Under the pieces are notes generated by a model. The model did not search any database. It saw only the letters and a list, made by a program, of their open reading frames with translations, and was not told where the DNA came from. 64,000 nucleotides of DNA from contig NC_017033.1 of NCBI RefSeq assembly GCF_000242255.2, forward strand, positions 186,001 through 250,000. Direction: 5' to 3'. Of the stretch, positions 46,574 through 59,496 are shown piece by piece. The DNA is from Frateuria aurantia DSM 6220 (lineage in GTDB: Bacteria > Pseudomonadota > Gammaproteobacteria > Xanthomonadales > Rhodanobacteraceae). The translations under genes and the position numbers were made by a program. Each line of letters begins with the position of its first letter. Within the stretch, counting starts at the first letter, position 1.

Positions 46574-46603
46574 TTGACGTCCGGTCCGGTTGTCTTGTAT
46601 ATA
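46574..46603 (+). promoter_or_regulatory. Plus-strand sigma70-like promoter in the flp-araC gap
   Basis: TTGACG (46574-46579) and TATATA (46598-46603) with an 18-nt spacer. Predicted transcript start near 46610. The next annotated plus-strand gene starts 500 nt later, so it drives either a long leader or a separate RNA. Confidence 0.5.
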
Positions 46604-46609
46604 GGATTG

Positions 46610-46771
46610 CGATATGGATTTGATCGTGTCTTGTGTGTCTGCAAGTACATCGATATGAATAAATTTTGTAATGAAAACAGTCTGTTTGAAAGCTTGTGGT
46701 GAATCCTTGCGAACCAGGGATCATCATTTTTCATTCTGGATCCTGGTTGCTCCAGGATGTCGATTTTTTAT
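46610..46771 (+). ncRNA. Candidate small RNA in the flp-araC gap
   Basis: A transcript from the promoter-like element would end about 160 nt later at a hairpin ATCCTGG-TTGCT-CCAGGAT (46739-46757), followed after a few nt by TTTTTT. No open frame with a ribosome site fits inside. Only the sequence signals support it; the hairpin is short (7 bp) and the U-run is offset by about 5 nt. Confidence 0.3.
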
Positions 46772-47109
46772 GCGGATGCTTGTTCGGTGATAATGCCGTG
46801 CAGTGCATCTGTCCCGGCCGGCCATCAGCAAGGCATGCCGGGCAATCAAGCTGCCGACAGGGCCGCGATCCAATCGAACGGTCACCGGCTGTCGGGCCTC
46901 AGGCGGACTTCCGGTTTTTATCGTGACTCATGGAGATATTCCGTGCCTGCAGGGTCCATCGATGGAAACGGGCTCCGGCCGGGACGCCTCGCGGTGAACG
47001 GCTTCTGGCTCGAAGCGTGGCTGACAGGGAGGAGACGGCTGACTTGTCGCAAGACGCTTGTCTGCCTGGTCCCGATGATCGTCGCGCCTGACGACAGGAG
47101 CGGTCATTG

Positions 47110-48054
47110 ATGCCCGGCTTCCGACAGTTCAGCACGGCCCTCGGGGTGTGCGAGATCGACGCCGTCCTTTTGAGTCCGGACTCTCCGCGTTTGAGTCTGC
47201 GGCTCAGCGAACATGTGCATGCTCGCGCAGGCCTGCTTCAGCTGGACTGTGCGGTTCGGGGCCGTTTTGTGCTGCCCGATGACGTCTGCCTGTTGGTGCA
47301 TGTCGATCAGACGGGGGCGCAGAGCTGGTGTCACGGGCAAGCCTTCGCTCGACACAGCGCCGTATTGGTCAGGCCACGAGGCACCAGTGAGTTCATGTTG
47401 GGCGCAGGGAGTCGTCTGCTGTTCATCGTGGTGCGGCAGGACTGGATTCGACCGCTTTTGGCGACCGGAGGGGGAGAGACCGCTGGCTGGGATGTCTGCG
47501 CCGCGCACTTCAGCATCGGCACGGCGGCCTCGCCGGCAGGATTGCTGCAGCTCTATCAAAGCCTGGCCGGGGAGCTGGAGGCGGGCGTCGAGAACGCGTT
47601 GGCAGGAGCCCGACCGGTTGCGGACGAGGCCTTGCTGCGTGAGGTGATACAGACACATCTGCAGGAGGCCCAATCGCTGCACCCCGATGACCGGATGCCG
47701 AATTCCCGCAGCCAGCGCACGCATTATCTTGTCTTGCAACGCGTAGAGCACTTCATGCGCAGCCGATTGCGCAAGGAGATCTATCTGCACGAGATGTGCG
47801 AGGCCGGCGGAGTCAGCGAGCGTACGCTGCGCAATGTGTTCGAGCATATGGTGGGCGTGTCGCCCAACCGTTATCTGGCGATGATGCGCCTGTGCATGGC
47901 CTATCGCAGTCTTGCACGTGCAGACATGTCGAGGCAGTCGGTCAAGTCGGTGGCTCTGAGCTACGGTCTGTGGGACCTCTCCCGCTTTGCGGATCATTAC
48001 CGGCGGATTTTCGGCGAACTCCCGCGTGCGACCTTGTCTGGAGATGGCGCATAA
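47110..48054 (+). CDS. AraC-family transcriptional regulator
   Basis: A 314-residue DNA-binding regulator. The N-terminal sensor half (about 1-190) resembles AraC-type ligand-binding domains but no ligand is evident. The C-terminal double HTH is clear: IYLHEMCEAGGVSERTLRNVFEHMVGVSPNRYLAMMRL and SVKSVALSYGLWDLSRFADHYRRIFGELP, where Leu-Trp-Asp replaces the more usual GF.d. AGGAG lies 9 nt before the ATG (6 nt before an in-frame TTG at 47107). Divergent to flp across the long gap, so it could control the Tad locus, but that is unproven. Confidence 0.9.
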   Translation: MPGFRQFSTALGVCEIDAVLLSPDSPRLSLRLSEHVHARAGLLQLDCAVRGRFVLPDDVCLLVHVDQTGAQSWCHGQAFARHSAVLVRPRGTSEFMLGAGSRLLFIVVRQDWIRPLLATGGGETAGWDVCAAHFSIGTAASPAGLLQLYQSLAGELEAGVENALAGARPVADEALLREVIQTHLQEAQSLHPDDRMPNSRSQRTHYLVLQRVEHFMRSRLRKEIYLHEMCEAGGVSERTLRNVFEHMVGVSPNRYLAMMRLCMAYRSLARADMSRQSVKSVALSYGLWDLSRFADHYRRIFGELPRATLSGDGA

Positions 48055-48148
48055 GAAGCTGGTACTCGCAAAGTACCCGGGCGGCATGGTTTTCCCGCGG
48101 CGGCGGCAAGAGGGGCGGCGGGTCTGAGCGAACGGGAGCCGCAGCGAT

Positions 48149-49156
48149 TCAGAACGCGGCCAGCGGCCGGATCGCGACGGCGAGCACGATGCCCAGCCAG
48201 ATCAGCAGTCCGACCCAGTTGTTGTTGCGGAAGGCGACCAGGCCGATGCTGTCCGGGCCACGGGCCAGCAGCCGCTGCTGGTGGCCGAACAGGCCGGCGC
48301 TGCCGGCCAGCGCCAGCCAGTAAGGCCATGCCAGCCCGGCGCGCATGCCGAGCAGGAACATGGCGGCCAGGAAGATGATGATCAGCAGGCCGAGGGCGGC
48401 GCGGATGCCGTCACCGAACAGGATGGCGGTGGATTTGTTGCCCGCACGCAGATCATCTTCGCGATCGACCAGGGCATACTGGGTGTCATAGATCACCGAC
48501 CACAGCACATTGGCCAGAAACAGCAGCCAGCCCAGAGCTGGCACATGGCCGGTGACGGCGCTGAAGGCCATCGGAATGGACCATCCGAAAGCGGCGCCGA
48601 GCACCACCTGGGGCAGATGGGTATGGCGTTTGCAGAACGGGTAGATCGCCGCCAGCGCGGCTCCGCCCAGCGACAGCCAGATCGTGGTCCGGTTGGTCAG
48701 CAGCACCAGCAGAAAAGAGAGCAGCAGCAGTCCGAAAAAGATCCATACGGCTTCGCGAGGGCGAACCCGGCCGCTGGCGATGGGGCGGCCGGCGGTCCGG
48801 GCGACCTGGGGATCGAGCTTGCGGTCGGCGAAATCATTGATCGCGCAGCCGGCCGCCCGCATCGTGAACACCCCGGCAGTGAAGATCAGCAGTGGCTTCC
48901 ATGGCGGGAAATCGCCGGCGGCCAGCCACAGGGCCCACCAGGTCGGCCACAGCAGCAGCAGGGCGCCGATCGGCCGATCCATGCGGGTCAGGACCAGATA
49001 GTCCCTGAGCTTGACTTGCATGCCGGCGGGCAGCCACTGCAGCAGCCATTCCAGCGTACGGCCGGCTCGCGCCGAGGTATCGGCCGGCTGCATCGGGACG
49101 GCGGTTCGGGGGGGCGGCGTGGAGCCTTGAGTTTGACGGGAGCGGGAGGAGGCCAT
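48149..49156 (-). CDS. ubiA: 4-hydroxybenzoate polyprenyltransferase UbiA
   Basis: An inner-membrane enzyme that prenylates 4-hydroxybenzoate in ubiquinone synthesis. It has up to 335 residues with about eight hydrophobic helices and both Asp-rich motifs: NDFADRKLD and YDTQYALVDREDD. LTRMDRPIGALLLLWPTWWALW and AGRPIASGRV are typical. The ATG at 49156 gives a ~45-residue extension compared with E. coli UbiA; it is kept because a TAGACT -10-like box ends 6 nt before it, suggesting a leaderless mRNA. An internal ATG at MQVKLRDYL would give the standard 291 residues. Confidence 0.93.
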   Translation of the reverse strand: MASSRSRQTQGSTPPPRTAVPMQPADTSARAGRTLEWLLQWLPAGMQVKLRDYLVLTRMDRPIGALLLLWPTWWALWLAAGDFPPWKPLLIFTAGVFTMRAAGCAINDFADRKLDPQVARTAGRPIASGRVRPREAVWIFFGLLLLSFLLVLLTNRTTIWLSLGGAALAAIYPFCKRHTHLPQVVLGAAFGWSIPMAFSAVTGHVPALGWLLFLANVLWSVIYDTQYALVDREDDLRAGNKSTAILFGDGIRAALGLLIIIFLAAMFLLGMRAGLAWPYWLALAGSAGLFGHQQRLLARGPDSIGLVAFRNNNWVGLLIWLGIVLAVAIRPLAAF

Positions 49157-49162
49157 CGAAGC

Positions 49163-49168
49163 AGTCTA
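49163..49168 (-). promoter_or_regulatory. -10-like TAGACT abutting ubiA start
   Basis: TAGACT on the minus strand ends 6 nt before the ubiA ATG, the spacing expected of a leaderless transcript. No ribosome site is present and the -35 is poor. Confidence 0.35.
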
Positions 49169-49281
49169 ACTGGAGTTGCGGCAGGTGCCGAGTCATGCCC
49201 GAATCCAGGACGGCGACGACGCAGGAGGCGGAGGGGGACCACGAGTGGCCACAAAATCGCGCCGAAACCGTGACTTGCCGT

Positions 49282-49287
49282 TAGAAT
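49282..49287 (+). promoter_or_regulatory. -10-like TAGAAT abutting queD start
   Basis: TAGAAT matches TATAAT at 5 of 6 positions and ends 7 nt before the queD ATG; there is no ribosome site between. A leaderless queD mRNA is the simplest reading. The -35 is not convincing. Confidence 0.4.
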
Positions 49288-49294
49288 ATCCGGC

Positions 49295-49678
49295 ATGCAC
49301 ATTTTCAAGATCTTCACTATCGAGGCGGCTCACCACCTGCCCAAGGTTCCGGCCGGGCACAAGTGTTCGCGTCTGCATGGACACTCTTTCCGCATCGAAC
49401 TGCATGTCGCCGGCCCGATCGGCGAGGATACCGGCTGGGTCATGGACTTCGGGGATCTGAAGCAGGCCTTCGCGCCGATCTACGATCAGCTGGACCATCA
49501 TTATCTGAATGATATCGAAGGCCTGGACAATCCGACCAGCGAGATCCTGGCCCGCTGGATCTACCACAAGACCCTGCCGCGGGTACCGGGACTGGATCAG
49601 GTGGTGGTGCACGAGACCTGCACTTCGGGAGCCAGCTACCGGCGCAAGGATTATCTGGCCGAGCAGGTCGGCGCCTGA
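49295..49678 (+). CDS. queD: 6-carboxy-5,6,7,8-tetrahydropterin synthase QueD
   Basis: Makes 6-carboxytetrahydropterin from dihydroneopterin triphosphate on the way to queuosine. A 127-residue PTPS fold: zinc His in EAAHHL and LHGHSF, catalytic Cys24 in GHKCSRLHGH, WVMDFGDLK, LDHHYLND, PTSEILARWI and the distal VVVHETCTSGASY with the substrate-binding Glu. Divergent from ubiA across 138 nt. Confidence 0.95.
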   Translation: MHIFKIFTIEAAHHLPKVPAGHKCSRLHGHSFRIELHVAGPIGEDTGWVMDFGDLKQAFAPIYDQLDHHYLNDIEGLDNPTSEILARWIYHKTLPRVPGLDQVVVHETCTSGASYRRKDYLAEQVGA

Positions 49679-49814
49679 CCTTGTCCGCATGAACTTGCGG
49701 CCGGACGCCGCTGCGCACCTCCGCGCCGCCTGTGACAACATGCCGGCGGCTGGAAACCGCGCCTGTTCGGTGGTGTTGCAAGGCCCGCAGCCGCAAACCT
49801 TGCGCACAAGCGAC

Positions 49815-49844
49815 TTGTCGCTGTAAATGGCCGACTGGTATACT
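49815..49844 (+). promoter_or_regulatory. Predicted promoter of the ATP synthase operon
   Basis: TTGTCG (49815-49820) and TATACT (49839-49844) with an 18-nt spacer. The predicted start near 49851 lies about 70 nt upstream of atpI. The region between queD and atpI (244 nt) contains no gene. Confidence 0.65.
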
Positions 49845-49922
49845 TTTTCGTCTCAGACCTGAAGCGATCAGGCAACGCAGCGCATGCGGCCCCGGAACAG
49901 GGTGGCCTGAAGGGAGTCGGGT

Positions 49923-51425
<1,503 letters not shown>

Positions 51426-51506
51426 TTGACTTGCGGTCCAATGGTGCGGCGCCGGCGATTCCGGGTCCGCGCCGTTTGGTCTCACGAAAGGTGCAGGTAA
51501 AGCGCG

Positions 51507-51980
51507 ATGTCAATTAACTTGACCACACTGATAGGCGAAATGATCGCCTTCGCCATCCTGATCTGGTTTTGCGTCAAGTTCATCTGGCCAAACCTGACGG
51601 CAGCGATTGAAGAACGCCAGAAGAAGATTGCAGCCGGTCTGGCTGCGGCTGATCAGGCCAAGGCCGAGCTGAAGGCGGCTGATGCCAAGGTCGAAACCGA
51701 AATCCGTCAGGCCCGCAAGCAGGCTGGCGAGATCATCGATCGTGCCCAGCGTCAGGCCAACGAAGTGCTGGAACAGGCTCGCGACCAGGCCGTGAAGGAA
51801 ATCGATCGTCTGAAGGCCTCGGCCGAAGACGAAATTGCCCAGATGGCCCAGAAGGCACGTGATGAACTGCGTAGCCAGGTGGGTTCGCTGGCCTTGCAGG
51901 CTGCCCAGAAGATCGTGCAGCGCGAAATCGATCCGGCCGCTCATCGCGCCCTGATCGAGCAACTGGCAACCGAGCTCTGA
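51507..51980 (+). CDS. atpF: ATP synthase Fo subunit b
   Basis: A 157-residue peripheral stalk subunit: an N-terminal helix ([20 protein letters not shown]), then a long Ala/Glu/Lys/Arg coiled coil ([20 protein letters not shown]) and a short C-terminal delta-binding segment. Two nt before atpH. Confidence 0.96.
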   Translation: MSINLTTLIGEMIAFAILIWFCVKFIWPNLTAAIEERQKKIAAGLAAADQAKAELKAADAKVETEIRQARKQAGEIIDRAQRQANEVLEQARDQAVKEIDRLKASAEDEIAQMAQKARDELRSQVGSLALQAAQKIVQREIDPAAHRALIEQLATEL

Positions 51981-51982
51981 GC

Positions 51983-52516
51983 ATGGCTGATCCCATCACC
52001 CTCGCCCGGCCGTATGCCCGTGCCGCTTTCGAGCTGGCCCAGGCCGACGGCAGCCTGGCGCCCTGGTCCCAGTCCCTGCAGTTTGCGGCCCTGGTCGCGG
52101 CGCAGCCCGAAGTGGCCGCTTTGAACGGCGACCCCCGGCTGAGCATGGCTTCCCGGCTGGCCTTGTACCTGCCGGAAGGCGAGGGCGCCGATTCGGCGTT
52201 CGGCCGCTTTCTGGGGGCGCTGGCCGAAGAAGGCCGGCTGGCCCTGCTGCCGCAGGTCTCCGAGCTGTATGACCGCGACTGGCGTGAATCGCAGTCGCGT
52301 CTGCTGGTCAAGGTCACCTCGGCGGTCGCCCTGGAGACGGATCAGGTCGAGCGGCTGTCCGAGTCGCTGGCGCGACGCTTTCAGCGCAAGATCGATCTGG
52401 ATATCAAGATCGATCCGGCCCTGATCGGCGGCGCGATCATCGATGCGGACGGCGATGTCATCGATGGATCGGTTCGCGGCCGGCTGGCTCGGCTGAGCAG
52501 CACTCTCACGCATTGA
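51983..52516 (+). CDS. atpH: ATP synthase F1 subunit delta
   Basis: A 177-residue connector between F1 and the b stalk: LARPYARAAFELAQADGSLA at the N-terminus, and the C-terminal GGAIIDADGDVIDGSVRGRL that matches the family end. Follows atpF with 2 nt. Confidence 0.95.
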   Translation: MADPITLARPYARAAFELAQADGSLAPWSQSLQFAALVAAQPEVAALNGDPRLSMASRLALYLPEGEGADSAFGRFLGALAEEGRLALLPQVSELYDRDWRESQSRLLVKVTSAVALETDQVERLSESLARRFQRKIDLDIKIDPALIGGAIIDADGDVIDGSVRGRLARLSSTLTH

Positions 52517-52575
52517 CCCAAAGAATAGAAACCTGCGCGCGACGGTGATCCGTAACGCGCCCCGAGGATAAGCAC

Positions 52576-54126
<1,551 letters not shown>

Positions 54127-54200
54127 GCAGCCGCCAAGGTGAGGCCGGCCGGTTCCGGCCTCTCTTCTTCAAAATTGCACGATTTAGTGAGTGAGTGATC

Positions 54201-55091
54201 ATGGCAGGCGCACGGGAAATCCGCAGCAAAATCAAAAGCACGCAGAACATGCGCAAGGTCACCGGTGCGCTGCAGATGGTGTCTGCCTCCAAGGTTCGCA
54301 AAGCCCAGGAGCAGATGAACGCCTCGCGGCCGTATGCCCGGGTGATGCGGCGTCTGATCGCGCATATCGCCAAGGCCAACACCGAGGTCAGCCATCCCTT
54401 TCTGCAGGACCGTGACCAGGTCAAGCGTGTCGCCTATCTGGCGGTGTCTTCCGACCGTGGCTTGTGCGGCGGTCTGAATGCCAACCTGTTCCGTCGGCTG
54501 CTGGCCGAGATTCGCGAATGGCAGGCCAAAGGCGTCGAAGTCGAGGTAGTGGCTGTCGGGCAGAAGGCTGTCAGTTTCTTCCGTCGCCTGAAGGGCGTGA
54601 AGCTGATCGGCTCGATCACCCATCTGGGCGACAAGCCCAAGCTGGAAAGCCTGGTCGGCGTGATCAAGCTGCTGCTGGACGGTTACACCGAGGGTCGGTT
54701 GGATCGGGTCTGGGTCGCCTACAACCATTTCCACAACGCGATGATGCAGAAGCCGGTGACCGAAGGTCTGCTGCCGCTGTCCACCGCGGTGGCCAAGGAC
54801 GAGCAGGACTACGCCGAAGAGCTGCCGGCCCACGACTGGGACTATATCTACGAACCGGATCCCGAGGCGGTGCTTGAGCATGTGCTGACCCGTTACGTGG
54901 AATCCCTGGTCTATCAGGGCGTGGTGGAAAATCTGGCCAGCGAGCACGCGGCCCGGATGGTCGCCATGAAGGCCGCTTCGGACAATGCAAAGAAGGTGAT
55001 CAACACCCTGACCCTGTCTTACAACAAGGCACGTCAGGCGGCGATCACCCAGGAAATTTCGGAAATCGCCGGCGGCGCCGCCGCGATCTAA
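54201..55091 (+). CDS. atpG: ATP synthase F1 subunit gamma
   Basis: A 296-residue central rotor. The N-terminal helix is [20 protein letters not shown] and the central segment [17 protein letters not shown]; the C-terminal helix has [20 protein letters not shown] and [16 protein letters not shown] at 54201 chosen over the in-frame GTG two codons earlier. Long for the family by a few residues only. Confidence 0.97.
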   Translation: MAGAREIRSKIKSTQNMRKVTGALQMVSASKVRKAQEQMNASRPYARVMRRLIAHIAKANTEVSHPFLQDRDQVKRVAYLAVSSDRGLCGGLNANLFRRLLAEIREWQAKGVEVEVVAVGQKAVSFFRRLKGVKLIGSITHLGDKPKLESLVGVIKLLLDGYTEGRLDRVWVAYNHFHNAMMQKPVTEGLLPLSTAVAKDEQDYAEELPAHDWDYIYEPDPEAVLEHVLTRYVESLVYQGVVENLASEHAARMVAMKAASDNAKKVINTLTLSYNKARQAAITQEISEIAGGAAAI

Positions 55092-56585
<1,494 letters not shown>

Positions 56586-56622
56586 TCTTCACGCGTACTG
56601 AGCAAGCACAGGAATCCAACCG

Positions 56623-57048
56623 ATGACGACCACCCTTCGTATCGATATCGTCAGTGCCGAAGCGGCCCTTTTCTCTGGCGAGGCGACCCTGGTGGTGGCC
56701 ACCGGCGAGATGGGCGAGCTGGGCATCACGCCCCGCCACGCTCCGCTGATCACCCGCCTGAAGCCCGGCTACGTCGAAGTGGAACAGGCTGACGGCAAGC
56801 GTCAGCAGTTCTATGTCTCCGGCGGTATCCTGGAAGTGCAGCCGCAGGTGGTCAGCGTGCTGGCCGACACCGGTCTGCGTGCGGCCGACCTGGACGAGGC
56901 TGCTGCACAGAAGGCCCGCAAGGACGCCGAGGCGGCTCTGGCCGAGGCCGGCCCGGAACTGGATGTCAGCGCCGCCCAGCAGCAGCTGGCCGAGTCACTG
57001 GCCCAGCTGCAGGCGCTGGCGCGGATGCGCGACTACCTCAAGCACTGA
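56623..57048 (+). CDS. atpC: ATP synthase F1 subunit epsilon
   Basis: A 141-residue subunit that couples gamma to the c-ring and restrains ATPase activity. N-terminal beta-sandwich with [35 protein letters not shown], then the C-terminal helix pair ([20 protein letters not shown] and [16 protein letters not shown]). Last gene of the operon; the terminator follows after 36 nt. Confidence 0.97.
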   Translation: MTTTLRIDIVSAEAALFSGEATLVVATGEMGELGITPRHAPLITRLKPGYVEVEQADGKRQQFYVSGGILEVQPQVVSVLADTGLRAADLDEAAAQKARKDAEAALAEAGPELDVSAAQQQLAESLAQLQALARMRDYLKH

Positions 57049-57084
57049 GATAGTCCATCCCTTGCCGTGCGGTGCATGGCCTGC

Positions 57085-57114
57085 GAAAAACCCCGCCCTG
57101 GTGCGGGGTTTTTC
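57085..57114 (+). terminator. Rho-independent terminator of the ATP synthase operon
   Basis: GAAAAACCCCGC / GCGGGGTTTTTC: a perfect 12-bp stem with a 6-nt loop and a TTTTT tract, directly behind atpC. The A-run on the other side makes it potentially bidirectional. Confidence 0.95.
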
Positions 57115-57455
57115 GTATGCCATCGGTGGCAAGCGGCCCTTGCCGCCGCCGGGAGAGCCAAACAGGGCGGCAGATGTTCTCTTCGGACCGGGCTGGTGGG
57201 CCTGGCCGTTTGGGACGGATCTCGTCACGATGATTCCTTGGCCAGCGGGAAGCCGGCCATGGCAGGCCGCATGCCGCAAAAACAGCCTGGCCGTCACCGG
57301 CCAGGCTCCCCTCTCCCCGGAGGTGGAGGGCTGCGGTGTACCGAAACCGGTCTGCCGAGCCCGCCTTGGGCAAGTTGCTCCCCTCCTTGCCGGCGGTCAA
57401 GTTGCATTGCGGCAGGAGACGCTGCAGTGCGGCAGCGGCGGTCAGGATCAAGGAT
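57115..57455. other. Intergenic between the atp terminator and the PhoPQ-related gene
   Basis: Contains a second hairpin (listed separately). No protein is recognisable in either strand of the remainder. Confidence 0.6.
57284..57307 (-). terminator. Terminator behind the PhoPQ-related hydrolase gene
   Basis: AGCCTGGCCG / CGGCCAGGCT, a perfect 10-bp stem with a 4-nt loop; on the minus strand it is followed by GTTTTTGC. It lies about 150 nt past the stop codon of the upstream minus-strand gene. Confidence 0.85.
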
Positions 57456-58727
57456 TCAGGGCCGATGCCTTACCTGTACCGGTGTGCTGAGCTGCAGGCC
57501 ATCTGCATAGTGGAAGGTTTCGTATTCGGCATGCCAGCCGGAGGCGGCAACGGGTTCCGGCCCGGCAGGTCGTGCCGGGTCCAGCAGACTGCCGTGGTAG
57601 CGAACCCCCTGACTGAAGCGAAAGTCTCTGGCTCGAGGATTGCAGGCCTGCCAGCGGATTCGTTGCAGTGGTGTTTCCGTCGATGCCACCAGCGGGGCGG
57701 CATCGACATCGGTCGCGGGCAGCGGGCGGCCATGGCGGATCCGGCGGACAAAGGGCAACAAGCTGTCGACGACATGCCGACGGATGCCGGCATGATCGCA
57801 GTTCGGCAGGGTCAGCAGGCCGGGGTTCGTGGGCAGGTCCCGTATATACAGGCCGGGCGAGTCAGGTGGAAAGAAATCATCGCCGCTGGCATTGACGATG
57901 AGTTTGGGCAGCTGCAGGCGAGCCCCCTCGGGGGTATGGCGCTGTGCCCAGGGATCGATGATACGCATCAGCTGACTGAAGGCCGGAGTCTGGAAGACTT
58001 CGGTGATGCCGGCCTGTACATATGGCGCCAGCGCCGTCGGCCACTCGCCGGCGAAGACCTGCCGGATATGCGCCAGCACGGCCTGGAAATGGATATCCAG
58101 ACCCAGCGAGGCGAGTGCCACCACGCGAGGATCATGCATGGCGGTCAGCCAGGCGGCACCAGCCCGTTTCGACATCCCCGCGACCACGATGCCAGCCGTC
58201 ACCTCGGGCTGGAGCTGTCGCCACAGATCGATGGCGCGGATCACGGCGGCCGTCATCGGCACCTGCAGGGGCAGCCGTGGATCATGGCCGGGGGCCTGCA
58301 TGAAGGTTTGCCAGCTGGCAGCGACCAGATCGTCCTCGCTCAGCGGCTGAGAGGCTCCCGGCAGCCATAGGGGCTGGTTGGGAATCTGGGCCACCGAAAT
58401 CACGGTGCAGCCGTCATCTCTCGCCAGGGCGCTGATGCTGGGCGCATCGAAATCGACCTCGGCCGCGCGGGGATCGGCACACTCCGGATGGGGATAGGGT
58501 GAGCGGTTGTTGGCCAGCACCAGCACGGGGCCGGGGCGGTGGTTGCAGGGCCGGACGATGTCGATCTGGTGTTGCCAGGCGCGGGAGGCTTCTCCGCAGG
58601 GCCAGACCTGGGATTGCAGCAGGTAGCGATGCAATGTCGCACCGGCGAGGGCCGGCTGATCCAGTGGCCGGAACATCAGTGGTCGGGTCCGCAAGGCTTC
58701 GATATAGCGGCTGATCGCCGATGGCAT
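57456..58727 (-). CDS. PhoPQ-activated pathogenicity-related (PqaA-type) alpha/beta hydrolase
   Basis: A 423-residue member of the PhoPQ_related family. Typical segments are LLQSQVWPCGEASRAWQHQI, VAGMSKRAGAAWLTAMHDPR with the nucleophile Ser (usual form GGSKRGW), LPKLIVNASGDDFFPPDS with the acid Asp, and LPNCDHAGIRRHV with the His. The family is normally exported, yet no signal peptide is present: the first 30 residues (MPSAISRYIEALRTRPLMF) are not hydrophobic, and an in-frame TAG without a start codon lies just upstream. It may be cytoplasmic or have lost its leader. Function in Xanthomonadales unknown. Confidence 0.82.
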   Translation of the reverse strand: MPSAISRYIEALRTRPLMFRPLDQPALAGATLHRYLLQSQVWPCGEASRAWQHQIDIVRPCNHRPGPVLVLANNRSPYPHPECADPRAAEVDFDAPSISALARDDGCTVISVAQIPNQPLWLPGASQPLSEDDLVAASWQTFMQAPGHDPRLPLQVPMTAAVIRAIDLWRQLQPEVTAGIVVAGMSKRAGAAWLTAMHDPRVVALASLGLDIHFQAVLAHIRQVFAGEWPTALAPYVQAGITEVFQTPAFSQLMRIIDPWAQRHTPEGARLQLPKLIVNASGDDFFPPDSPGLYIRDLPTNPGLLTLPNCDHAGIRRHVVDSLLPFVRRIRHGRPLPATDVDAAPLVASTETPLQRIRWQACNPRARDFRFSQGVRYHGSLLDPARPAGPEPVAASGWHAEYETFHYADGLQLSTPVQVRHRP

Positions 58728-58990
58728 CCTGCAGGCCCCGACCCAGGGGCTGGCGGTGCCGTGCCCGAAGTCATCAGTCTAGCCTGCTTTGCGCCGGGAG
58801 GTATCGGTGACGGGCGAAGTCATCGTGAAACAGAAGTATTTGCTGGCTTCGCTATTTGTCGGCTGTCAGCTGGTCTGGATCTTCGTAAGATGCCGCTGCG
58901 CCATGGCCACGGCTGATGGATATCACGGTCGGGCCGAGGTTTGACGGCACCCGTCGCGAGTGGGTGCCCCCCTGCTTCGTGGAGTTCCGT

Positions 58991-59461
58991 ATGGCAAGTG
59001 CCCCATCACGTCTGGCCTATCGCAATCTGCCGCTGTTGCTGCAACGGACACGCGAGCATGTGGTGGCCCCTTTTCGCGCGATCGTTGCCGAACAGGGGCT
59101 TACCGAACAGCAATGGCGAATCATCCGCATCATGCTGGACACCGGTCCCATCGAACCCTATCAGCTGGTCAGCCTCTGCAGCATTTCCAGTCCCAGCCTG
59201 ACCGGCATTCTCGGCCGGATGGAACAGCAGGAGCTGGTCAAGCGGCACAAGATGGGCCATGACCACAGGCGCCGTCTTATCCGCCTCACCGACCGTGGCC
59301 AGGCCCTGGCCGAGACCATCGTGCCGCGGATCAACGAGGCCTATCGGCAACTGGAATCACGACTGGGCGAGCCCTTGATTGCCAGCCTGGTCCAGACGCT
59401 GGAGGCCGTCAATGCGCGTCTGGACCATCCCGGCGATGCCGACCGAGGCCAGGCCGGGTGA
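58991..59461 (+). CDS. MarR-family regulator, HpaR-like
   Basis: A 156-residue winged-helix repressor. It matches HpaR-type proteins: YRNLPLLLQRTREHVVAPFR, LTEQQWRIIRIMLDTGPIEP, LCSISSPSLTGILGRMEQQE with the recognition helix, and the wing KMGHDHRRRLIRLTDRGQAL. GGAG lies 6 nt upstream of the ATG at 58991; the longer in-frame extension is not credible. HpaR controls homoprotocatechuate degradation in enterics, but no such genes are seen here. Confidence 0.88.
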   Translation: MASAPSRLAYRNLPLLLQRTREHVVAPFRAIVAEQGLTEQQWRIIRIMLDTGPIEPYQLVSLCSISSPSLTGILGRMEQQELVKRHKMGHDHRRRLIRLTDRGQALAETIVPRINEAYRQLESRLGEPLIASLVQTLEAVNARLDHPGDADRGQAG

Positions 59462-59496
59462 AGCGGCGGAATCAGTGCCACCACGACGTGACAAGT

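Larger units (their letters stand above)
46267..47109. other. AT-richer gap between flp and the AraC-type regulator
   Basis: An 843-nt non-coding region, clearly AT-richer than its surroundings between about 46,380 and 46,740. It must hold the flp promoter (minus) and the regulator promoter (plus). A plus-strand promoter-like element and a hairpin with U-run are listed separately. Short open frames on both strands here show no recognisable protein features. Confidence 0.6.

Noticed and set aside
46524-46734. Short minus-strand open frames in the flp-araC gap
   Set aside because: No ribosome site, no hydrophobic or domain pattern, and they lie in the AT-richer non-coding part.
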